58,705 nt of DNA from Collinsella sp. (GTDB lineage: Bacteria > Actinomycetota > Coriobacteriia > Coriobacteriales > Coriobacteriaceae), in assembly GCA_019414565.1 (NCBI GenBank), contig DXLU01000023.1:1-58705 (forward strand), written 5' to 3'. Below the pieces are notes generated by a model. The model made no database searches and was not told the DNA's origin. It saw only the letters and a list, made by a program, of their open reading frames with translations. Shown here piece after piece: positions 1-6,864 of the stretch (positions are counted from its first letter, which is position 1; the number at the start of each line of letters is the position of its first letter). Position numbers and translations under genes: made by a program.

Positions 1-116
1 CGCGGACGTTTGTGGGCGGATGCTCAAATCTATTGTGGCAATCGGGCGGTTGAAATATCTTTTTCAACCGCCCGATTGCCACAATAGATTTGAGCATCCG
101 CCCACAAACGTCCGCG
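1..116. repeat. Perfect 55-bp-arm inverted repeat (hairpin)
   Basis: Positions 1-55 and 62-116 are exact reverse complements around a 6-nt loop. The arms start with CGCGGACGTTTGTGG, and the right arm is followed by GTTTTATA on the plus strand, so it could terminate transcription arriving from the left. The arm is much longer than an ordinary terminator stem and may continue beyond the window edge. It resembles the other intergenic hairpins of this window more than a protein-binding operator. Confidence 0.85.
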
Positions 117-205
117 TTTTATACCCATCAAATCCTTTGCCTTTTGTCGTCTAGACTAGAAAAATCGCTCGAAATAACGCAACCGGCCTGCTCGCTTGAA
201 GAAAC

Positions 206-1040
206 CTAAGCCCGTAACGTAGATGTGCAAACTTCCGAAACGCCTTGCGCGGCATAGTGCGTATAAACTTCGTCAACCGCCTCAGAAATATCTGAGTATC
301 GCGCCGGGTCAAAAGCATACGATGTCGCAGCTATACCCTGCACCCATTCGGAACGCGGATTAATTGAATAGCCACACAGCATCATCATACATGCATCTAG
401 ACCTGATTTCCCAAGTATCCGACGTATTGATGAGAGCATCGCGGGTCGCCCCTGCACCATCGTCGTCACCCCTATTAGCAGTATTTACCGTTTTTCTCTA
501 AATGCGTATCGCCACCCTTAAGAATACGAAGTGTTTTATCCAGACCCGATTGTCCTCCATCTCAAACGAAGGGATAAGGAATCTCATCCGGAATCGGCAG
601 TAACGGAGGATTCACAACGACAAGCGAAAAACATGAGTCATCTCTCAGAGGGGAGTAAAGGCTCCCCTCAAGCACCCTAGTTTCGTCATCCAAAGAGTTG
701 ATGGCAGTGTTTTTCTTACAAAGGTCGACAACAAAAGGGTTGATTTCTACAGATGTTACATCCATGCCACAGTTGGTAAGTATCAGGCCCTGTATTCTGG
801 GGCCAGAACACAAATCGAGAGCCTTCCGTGCGCTCTGCGGTGTAAGGCGCCAATCTCAGCAAATCTGTCCCACAATACTGCGCTGAAGAACAAGACGGAA
901 CCCCTGAGCCAAACTCCCCTATACCTTATTAAGGCTAAGACAGGCAAGTTCACGCACCCGGCATATTCCAGAATAACATCCTATTGTTTTAGATGCTCTA
1001 CAAGCATGAACAGCCGCGAATCGGAAAGATCTTCTAGTTT
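206..1040 (-). pseudogene. Decayed class I SAM-dependent methyltransferase
   Basis: Minus-strand translation gives methyltransferase pieces spread over changing frames: LEDLSDSRLFMLVEHLKQ, a TAG at 981-983, then VILEYAG...VLWDRFAEIG, a frame change near 850, the SAM-binding motif ALDLCSGPRIQGLIL, an acidic VTSVEINPF strand, and the catalytic-type motif VVVNPPLLPIP. After a TGA at 562-564 and another frame change near 480-500, a C-terminal piece runs to 206. Known: the NPP(L/Y) motif is typical of N-methyltransferases of the HemK/RsmC type. Inferred: at least two stops and two frameshifts make this a pseudogene. The 5' boundary is approximate and the substrate unknown. Confidence 0.6.
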
Positions 1041-1123
1041 CGCCCCGACTGACCGCCAAGGGCCAAAATGGCCCCTCCATCCCCGGGCGACTGGCTCTGG
1101 CGCGCCGAGGAGTGTCCCCAAGT

Positions 1124-1156
1124 GCCGGCAGAAAAGAAACGTCCCTATCTGCCGGC
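1124..1156 (-). repeat. Hairpin at the 3' end of the FHA gene
   Basis: GCCGGCAGA at 1124-1132 pairs with TCTGCCGGC at 1148-1156. The loop on the minus strand carries GGGACGTTTC, like other GGGGAC-type hairpins in the window. It abuts the stop codon of the FHA-domain gene, so it may end that transcript, but no U-tract is visible. Confidence 0.55.
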
Positions 1157-2094
1157 TAGAGGGCACCGAAGAGGATGGCGTAGGTAGTGGATTCGCCGAG
1201 CTTGAGCTCGTCGCCGGGATTGAGTTGGGCGGAACGGCCGGGCTCGACCTGAATGCAGACGCGCGTGGCCCCGTTTACCACCACGGTTCCGTTGGTGGAC
1301 GACAAGTCCTCGACGTGCCAGATATTTTGAGCATCGCACCAGATATGGGCATGGCGGGCCGAGACATCGTCGCCGACGTCGGTAATATCGCCCTCACCAG
1401 TGGCCAGCGCACCAATCTCAACACCCTGCTCACTCGGCTGAATCCAGCGCGGGGCGCTCACGACAAAACTGTTTTGTACGCGCAGCAAGCCCAAGGGGTG
1501 CGCCGGAGCGGGTTCGCGTTCGCCCGCGGTCATCGACATGCCAAGCGAACGCGGCGTGGAGGTGCCTCCGCCACAGGTCGCGTGCGCGTAGTCGATGGCA
1601 TAGTTCACCGAGGACCGCACATCCGCCGAACAACCGACGGCGACAAACAGCACCAGCACGGCCTCGGCGCGCTCGGCGGGCATGAGTTCCGCCGCCTGGG
1701 ACAGGCGATCGAGCGCGTTGCGATAGAGATTCGTGTCCTGATGGCACTCTTCGAGCGCGCGTACCATCGGTTCACCTGCAGGACCGCACGCCATATTGAT
1801 CACAGCCGTGGAGTCCATGGGATTGCGCTGGCGCAGGGCCAGTTGCGACATAATACGCGCAGCCGAGGTACCGTATTCGGCAAAGTAGCGCTGCTGAAGC
1901 GTGCCGACCGGCGCGCGAACGATAAAGCGGGAAACCCAAGAGCGATCGGCGGCTCGGCTCTGCGGGCTGCGGCCGTCGGCGAGCGGACGGGACGAAAGCA
2001 CCAAGCCGCACAGCTCGATATGGCTCAGATGCGCCGCGCGCTTAAAGATGTCAAACATGGCCCCGCATGGGGTGAGCTCAACTTGAGATGCCAT
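1156..2094 (-). CDS. FHA-domain protein of a kinase operon
   Basis: 312 residues. The C-terminal ~85 residues (about 225-312) form an FHA phosphothreonine-binding domain, shown by VSARHAHI and DLSSTNGT, which correspond to the conserved SxxH and NG motifs of that fold. The N-terminal ~220 residues are not recognised; they contain no clear membrane span. AAGGAGG lies 8 bases before the chosen ATG, inside the end of the upstream kinase gene, so the two are translationally linked. Inference: it reads phosphothreonine made by the adjacent kinase, as FHA proteins do for Ser/Thr kinases in other actinobacteria. It is cytosolic by sequence. The target is unknown. Confidence 0.8.
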   Translation of the reverse strand: MASQVELTPCGAMFDIFKRAAHLSHIELCGLVLSSRPLADGRSPQSRAADRSWVSRFIVRAPVGTLQQRYFAEYGTSAARIMSQLALRQRNPMDSTAVINMACGPAGEPMVRALEECHQDTNLYRNALDRLSQAAELMPAERAEAVLVLFVAVGCSADVRSSVNYAIDYAHATCGGGTSTPRSLGMSMTAGEREPAPAHPLGLLRVQNSFVVSAPRWIQPSEQGVEIGALATGEGDITDVGDDVSARHAHIWCDAQNIWHVEDLSSTNGTVVVNGATRVCIQVEPGRSAQLNPGDELKLGESTTYAILFGAL

Positions 2095-2097
2095 GAC

Positions 2098-3942
2098 CTA
2101 GGCCTCCTTGGTCGTAGAAATAGAATCGGACGATACTTCGACAGGTCCGCCAAAAGTACGGGCAGCTGCGGCTCCACCGGCAAGCGGAGTCGCCATCTGG
2201 GCTTTTGTGCGTCGCGGTGCCGAAACGGGAAGTTCAAAGGCAAAGCCCATCGCAAGCAAAAACCACGTAAGCGTATAGGTTGCAACCAAAGCGGCAACAA
2301 GGCCGCCCATCACGGCGCGTTGGGAAAATACGCTACATGCAGCCACAGCCAGTACCGGAACCTCGCAGGCAGAAAGCGCAAGCACACCCTGCAGGAACCC
2401 CGAGCGTCGATCGCGCGCAAGTGCCCCCGCGACAACGCCGGCCATGCCTGGCAGCGCCAGCGCCAGTGCGGCAATAACACCCGGTAGCGACCCAGGCCAC
2501 ACGAGCGATCCCAAAGTCGCCGTCACGCGAGCGCCCGACGCCAGCAGCGCGGCCGAAACCACGACCGCAGCCCAAACCACGCCACAGACGACCGCCGCGC
2601 CGACCATCAGCGCGCGACGAACCGCGCGGCCGGACGCATCCATGGGGCACGGCGTGAGCGGCTCGCCGCGGAGCGAACGACCGACATTTTGCGCATAGTG
2701 GTCACAAAACGCCGAGAGCGCCGCCTCGACCGCCGCCGGCTCGGGACGATCTTTTTGATGGCTGGACAGACAGGCCATCACCACGTTGAACAGCTGGGCA
2801 TCGACAAACGCCAGCGCATCGCGTAGCTCCTCGGAATCCGGCTCAAGCCCCAGCTGCTGGGCCTGCTCGGCCGCGGCGAGCGCCACATCGGGCTCGCGAT
2901 GAAGCAGCTGCGTCAAATCGCAACCGGGCGCATGGGCACCAATGGGATAGTCGGGCCGCGTGTCCATCTTGAGACGGTAGGGGCTCGCGATGTCGCGCGT
3001 CTTTTTGCGCGAACCCGAGGTGCCCGAAGTGCTCGGCGCGGCTTCGTATGGCGCGATGCCGGCAATGAGCTCGTAAACCGTGCTTGCCGCGGCATAGACG
3101 TCAATCGCCGGCGACATACGCAAAGCGCGCAGGTCGGGAATATCGTCGGTGAGCATCTCGGGCGGGGCATAGGCAACCGTCGCGCGACGCAGCGTGGCAT
3201 AACGCTCCGTAAACGACGCCTTGCCGCCGGTACCGGCCACGGCCGACGCAGGCTCAAGCGCCAGCGACGAGCCAAAGTCGATCAGGCACAGGTCAAAGGT
3301 GCCCTCGGCAAGCTGCCGGTCAAGCGGTAGACGCGCCGTACGCACCATAATATTAGCGGGCGAGATATCGCGATGGACAAAGCCCTCGCCCACCAGGCTC
3401 ATACGGCAGAGCAGATCGAACAGGTCGCGACCCAGACGCGCCGCCACAAGCGGCGACAGGCGTCCGGCATCGTCCACGGCAAGTCGCGAACGCAAGCGGG
3501 CAAGCGTCTCGCCCTCGACCCATTCCATGACAATTGCAGGCACACCGTCGACCTCGCCCCAGCCATAGAGGCGGGGAAAGCCCTTAAGGCCCGAAAGGGC
3601 GCGATGGCATTCGTATTCCTCGCGAAACGCCGCCTTGAACTTGGCGACCAGCGCCTCGTGAGCGGCATCGTCGTCAAACTCATCGCGCGTCGGCAAGATG
3701 AGCTGTTTGAGTGCCACGGCCTCGCCTTGGGCGTTGACGGCACGTGTCACGCGGCCGATACCGCCACGGCGCATGGTGGCATCGTCGGCAAACAGCATCG
3801 TAAAACGACGCAGATAGGCAGGCAGTTCGCCCTGACCGAGCGCAATGGCCGGCTCAAACCCGTCGACACGCGCCAGGCGCAGGCCGACCATGGGATCGCG
3901 ACCGAGCGATTGTGGTGTGGTGGATGCAAGATCGGTCATCAT
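2098..3942 (-). CDS. Membrane Ser/Thr protein kinase
   Basis: 614 residues. A eukaryotic-like kinase domain occupies about residues 40-390: GGIGRV nucleotide loop, EAVALKQ with the ATP-binding lysine, HRDISPANIM catalytic loop near residue 190, LIDFGSS magnesium loop near 220 and APPEM. Several hydrophobic segments follow at about 450-560, so the kinase should face the cytosol. There are no PASTA repeats. The start overlaps the stop of the upstream gene (CTATGATGACC), so either of two adjacent ATGs could be used; overlap suggests coupling. It sits between a secreted or anchored protein and an FHA protein, forming a three-gene signalling operon separate from the cell-wall kinase cluster at 16559-26616. 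The DISPAN loop (usually DLKPxN) is divergent but retains the catalytic Asp and Asn. Confidence 0.88.
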   Translation of the reverse strand: MMTDLASTTPQSLGRDPMVGLRLARVDGFEPAIALGQGELPAYLRRFTMLFADDATMRRGGIGRVTRAVNAQGEAVALKQLILPTRDEFDDDAAHEALVAKFKAAFREEYECHRALSGLKGFPRLYGWGEVDGVPAIVMEWVEGETLARLRSRLAVDDAGRLSPLVAARLGRDLFDLLCRMSLVGEGFVHRDISPANIMVRTARLPLDRQLAEGTFDLCLIDFGSSLALEPASAVAGTGGKASFTERYATLRRATVAYAPPEMLTDDIPDLRALRMSPAIDVYAAASTVYELIAGIAPYEAAPSTSGTSGSRKKTRDIASPYRLKMDTRPDYPIGAHAPGCDLTQLLHREPDVALAAAEQAQQLGLEPDSEELRDALAFVDAQLFNVVMACLSSHQKDRPEPAAVEAALSAFCDHYAQNVGRSLRGEPLTPCPMDASGRAVRRALMVGAAVVCGVVWAAVVVSAALLASGARVTATLGSLVWPGSLPGVIAALALALPGMAGVVAGALARDRRSGFLQGVLALSACEVPVLAVAACSVFSQRAVMGGLVAALVATYTLTWFLLAMGFAFELPVSAPRRTKAQMATPLAGGAAAARTFGGPVEVSSDSISTTKEA

Positions 3943-4844
3943 AGGGCAAGCGCCGCCACGTTATTGTTGAAGTTACCGAGCGCGACGTCATCATCGCCGT
4001 AATGGCCGACCCATTGACATAGGTTGGTGTAACAGCCCCACAGATTGGCATACTGCTGATACCACTTTGACCGGGGCGAGAATGTCTGACGACCGAACTC
4101 GGCTCGAATGACAAACATCTCCCCGACCAGGCTGTCGCACGGCCTGGGATCTCCCGTAGAGTTATAGGTCGAGACCACGTCATTGGCACGAGAAACATAG
4201 CCGTCGAGCATGTTGTACTTGGTCACAAGCCAGCTGTGAATGCTCTCTTCCTCAGCAGCGGAAAGGCCACCGGAGTTTGCATCGTTGTCAGTGTTGCCGC
4301 CCGTCGAGCCGCCGTTTCCAGACCCTCCGGCAGAGGAACCCGACCCAGAGCCACCGCCCGAACTCGACGAATCCGAGCCGGAGCCAGAAGTATCCGAGCT
4401 ACCGGGCTTTCCGGACTGCTGGGCGTCCTGCTCCTTCTGCTGCTCGACCTTATTCACCGTTGCCGCCACGCTATTGTTGGACAACCGATCGATGATCTTG
4501 GTGTTGGTGAGCACGATGGTTTTGCCATTGGCAAGCGTGACTTCGTTGTCCGGGGCCTCGGCGCCGTCCGCGTCGCCGGTGCCAAACACAATATGCGCGA
4601 CCACACTTGCCCAAGCATATCCAGTCGTGGTCCCCAGGTCACTTTTGACCTCATGCCCCACGCGCGGTTCGCGTGCGGCATGTGCCTGCATCATGGACGG
4701 CACGGTCATGCCATAGGCAGAAACGCCAGCTATGACCAGCACCAGCGAGCAAGACAGCAGTGCGTACGCCCGCGGCGCCAAGCCCAGTCGGCGTCGCATG
4801 CGCACCGCGGCGCCGCGCTTTGTCTGAGTGCCACCGGGCCGCAT
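3939..4844 (-). CDS. Membrane-anchored or secreted Ser/Gly-rich protein
   Basis: 301 residues from an ATG preceded by GGAGGAG at the right distance; an upstream in-frame extension lacks such a site. A basic N terminus (RMRRRLGLAPR) is followed by one hydrophobic span (about residues 20-45, LLSCSLVLVIAGVSAYGM), then an extracytoplasmic region. Around residues 130-190 there is a low-complexity Ser/Gly linker. The C-terminal ~100 residues contain four cysteines and many aromatic residues and look like a folded domain, but I do not recognise the family. It is the first gene of the kinase-FHA operon, so it is a candidate sensor or substrate partner of that kinase. Function unknown. Confidence 0.75.
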   Translation of the reverse strand: MRPGGTQTKRGAAVRMRRRLGLAPRAYALLSCSLVLVIAGVSAYGMTVPSMMQAHAAREPRVGHEVKSDLGTTTGYAWASVVAHIVFGTGDADGAEAPDNEVTLANGKTIVLTNTKIIDRLSNNSVAATVNKVEQQKEQDAQQSGKPGSSDTSGSGSDSSSSGGGSGSGSSAGGSGNGGSTGGNTDNDANSGGLSAAEEESIHSWLVTKYNMLDGYVSRANDVVSTYNSTGDPRPCDSLVGEMFVIRAEFGRQTFSPRSKWYQQYANLWGCYTNLCQWVGHYGDDDVALGNFNNNVAALAL

Positions 4845-4856
4845 GCGTTCTCCTCC

Positions 4857-4884
4857 AACAAAAACACGCCGCTCGGGAGCGGCG
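4857..4884 (-). terminator. Terminator abutting the RBS at 4844
   Basis: Minus strand: CGCCGCTC at 4884-4877 pairs with GAGCGGCG at 4874-4867, followed by GTGTTTTTG. The T-run ends directly at the GGAGGAG ribosome site of the 4844 gene. This leaves no room for a promoter between terminator and gene, so transcripts crossing it would be attenuated. Confidence 0.7.
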
Positions 4885-5022
4885 CATTCATTCGAATCCA
4901 TATTTGAGTGTATCAGCGAACCCAAAAGGTTGCGCAACGAATGGGCAAATTAAGGATGCGAGTGGAAGCATCCATGCGATAAGCGGATACAAAGCATCTT
5001 TGTTGCACAACAAACTTACAGT

Positions 5023-5052
5023 CGCACGGGGAAATTATGGCTACCCCGTGCG
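5023..5052 (-). terminator. Hairpin downstream of recR
   Basis: CGCACGGGG (5023-5031) and CCCCGTGCG (5044-5052) form a 9-bp stem with a 12-nt loop, 38 bases after the recR stop. It lacks a strong U-tract, so it may be only a weak terminator or an mRNA 3' stabiliser. Confidence 0.45.
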
Positions 5053-5089
5053 TCGCGATGAAGACATACGGCAGGAGCAGGCTCGCCAC

Positions 5090-5686
5090 CTAAATCGTGC
5101 GACGGGCCTCGATGGCGCGCCCAAGCGTAAGCTCGTCGGCATACTCCAGGTCGCCGCCCACGGGAAGGCCGCTCGCCAGACGCGATACCTCAACGCCCAG
5201 CGGCTTGATAGTGCGGGCCAGGTAGCTCGCCGTGGTCTCGCCCTCGATATTGGGGTTGGTGGCGATGATGACCTCGTGGATGTCCTCGTGGCCCAAGCGT
5301 GCCAGCAGCTCACGAATGTGCAACTGCTCGGGACCAATCTTGTCCATGGGACTGATCACGCCGCCCAATACGTGGTAGAGACCGTGGTAGCTGCCCGTGC
5401 GCTCAATCGCCTGGACATCGCGCGGCTCGCCCACCACGCAAATGCGAGTGGTATCGCGCATCGAATCCTGGCAGATGGAGCACTCGTCGGCCGTGGCGTA
5501 GTTAAAGCAGCGGCTGCAAAAGTGAACCTCCTGCTTAACCTCCAGGATAGCCTCGGCCAGGCGGCGCGCCTCCTCGGCATCGGCCTCGAGCAGGTAATAG
5601 GCGATGCGCTGGGCCGACTTGGGACCAATGCCCGGCAGACGGCCCAGCTCATCGAGCAATTTTTGCAGACTATGGTTGGCACTCAT
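5090..5686 (-). CDS. recR: Recombination mediator RecR
   Basis: 198 residues, the usual RecR length. Features in order: N-terminal helix-hairpin-helix (LGRLPGIGPKSAQRIAYYLL), a four-cysteine zinc finger (CSRCFNYATADECSIC), and a Toprim domain (CVVGEPRDVQAIE to TNPNIEGETTA). RecR works with RecF and RecO to load RecA on gapped DNA. The start chosen is the ATG giving MSANHSLQ; an upstream extension in the same frame reads through the end of ybaB and is not RecR-like. It lies 13 bases after ybaB, the classic ybaB-recR pair. Confidence 0.96.
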   Translation of the reverse strand: MSANHSLQKLLDELGRLPGIGPKSAQRIAYYLLEADAEEARRLAEAILEVKQEVHFCSRCFNYATADECSICQDSMRDTTRICVVGEPRDVQAIERTGSYHGLYHVLGGVISPMDKIGPEQLHIRELLARLGHEDIHEVIIATNPNIEGETTASYLARTIKPLGVEVSRLASGLPVGGDLEYADELTLGRAIEARRTI

Positions 5687-5699
5687 ATATATGCGTGTC

Positions 5700-6020
5700 T
5701 TAGAACGGCATGCCCGGGATGTTGAGGCCGCCGGTGATGGCGCCCATCTGCTTGTTGGCGAGCTCGTTGACACCGCGGACGGCCTCGTTGACGGCAGCCA
5801 TGATCATGTCCTGCAGCATATCGACGTCCTCGGGATCGAGGGCATCGGGGTCGATGGTGAGGTTGACGAGCTCCATCTCGCCGTTAACGGTCACCTTGAC
5901 CATGCCGCCGCCGGCAGAGGCGTCGACGGTCTGGGACTTAAGGTTTTCCTGCGCGGCGGCAAGCTGCTCCTGCATCTTGCGAGCCTGCTTCATCATTTGC
6001 TGCATGTTCATACCGGCCAT
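5700..6020 (-). CDS. ybaB: YbaB/EbfC nucleoid-associated protein
   Basis: 106 residues: Met/Gln-rich N-terminal helix (MNMQQMMKQARKMQEQLA), central GGGMVKVTVNGEMELVNLTI strand region, C-terminal helix, then a Gly/Pro tail. This matches the YbaB/EbfC family of small dimeric DNA-binding proteins. AAAGGAGCC precedes the ATG. It heads a two-gene unit with recR. In many bacteria dnaX lies directly upstream, but here an opposing gene separates them, so ybaB-recR needs its own promoter in 6021-6369. Confidence 0.95.
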   Translation of the reverse strand: MAGMNMQQMMKQARKMQEQLAAAQENLKSQTVDASAGGGMVKVTVNGEMELVNLTIDPDALDPEDVDMLQDMIMAAVNEAVRGVNELANKQMGAITGGLNIPGMPF

Positions 6021-6181
6021 GATGGCTCCTTTACGTGCGGCCGCGCGACAAGCTGCAAGGGCAGCCGGAGCGCGACGGGACTTTCAAACTCAAAAATCGT
6101 ACCACGGCGCGGGGCAAGCAAGCGGGGCGGACACGCTACCTCAGTCGATATACATGTCCTTGAGCGTGACGCACGCCCAAG

Positions 6182-6217
6182 ATTATGCAAGGTCGAATTA
6201 TGCAAGGTTGCATAATT
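6182..6217 (-). promoter_or_regulatory. AT-rich palindrome and direct repeat upstream of ybaB
   Basis: AATTATGCAA (6196-6205) and TTGCATAATT (6208-6217) form a perfect 10-bp dyad with a 2-base centre. ATTATGCAAGGT also occurs immediately to the left at 6182-6193. This is the most AT-rich part of the 349-base space between ybaB and the 6370 gene, so it is a good place for the ybaB-recR promoter and a dimeric regulator. No ideal -35/-10 pair could be assigned. Confidence 0.45.
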
Positions 6218-6328
6218 ATCTCAAGCTACATCTAGCAGAGCTGGAACCAGGCAGTTTATGCGTAGGGCTACAAGGCTACATGGCAAAATGCCGAGCCGCT
6301 GCTCGAGGCGGCACGCATGGCGGCTGGG

Positions 6329-6334
6329 TATAAT
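6329..6334 (+). promoter_or_regulatory. Candidate -10 box for the 6370 gene
   Basis: TATAAT lies 36 bases before the GTG start of the small membrane-protein gene. No clear -35 box is seen at 16-18 bases upstream. Confidence 0.35.
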
Positions 6335-6369
6335 TTGATTGTCATAGATGACGATTTGGAGGTGCCCTC

Positions 6370-6843
6370 GTGAATGTCCCAGCCGTACTCCAAAACATCC
6401 GCTCAAAACACCCCGTTGCATATGTGGTTCTCTATCTCTTTGTCGTCTGGGTATTACTGGTTATCATCACCCATGCCATAGCTTTTGGAGCAGAACTGCT
6501 GATAGCCAGCTCGGACCAGCCCGTCGTCAAATGGGAGACGACCGATGAATGCACCGACGGAACCCGAACCATTTACTACAACAGCCCGTCCCTCTACCAA
6601 GAGTTCAAGGTCAAGATAAAGGACTCCAAGATTGTCGATGCCGAACTGGGCTCTTTATTTACAATCGGAGCAACCGTCAACGCCGAGCAAGTCGAGTACA
6701 CGGACAGCCATGCGACGTATCGTATCGACCTCAGCATCCTAGGCCGACCGTCACGCGCCTGTCTGCTCGAATGCGATATACGCGGCACCACGTTGCACAT
6801 GTCCGAAATACAGATGCGCCCGGGCAAGGGGTTCTCTTCTTGA
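6370..6843 (+). CDS. Small single-span membrane protein
   Basis: 157 residues from a GTG start preceded by GGAGG. One transmembrane helix at about residues 17-42 (VAYVVLYLFVVWVLLVIITH) is followed by a ~115-residue, probably extracytoplasmic domain rich in beta-type sequence. I do not recognise the family. Its base composition is lower in G+C than its neighbours. It is transcribed convergently with dnaX and lies between dnaX and ybaB, splitting a gene order that is usually contiguous. Confidence 0.6.
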   Translation: MNVPAVLQNIRSKHPVAYVVLYLFVVWVLLVIITHAIAFGAELLIASSDQPVVKWETTDECTDGTRTIYYNSPSLYQEFKVKIKDSKIVDAELGSLFTIGATVNAEQVEYTDSHATYRIDLSILGRPSRACLLECDIRGTTLHMSEIQMRPGKGFSS

Positions 6844-6864
6844 GCAGTATACCCGCCTGCGCAG

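Noticed and set aside
1006..2487. Long open frame opposite the FHA and kinase genes
   Set aside because: It is the antisense shadow of two well-supported genes, common in high-GC DNA, with no RBS and Arg/His-rich low-information sequence.
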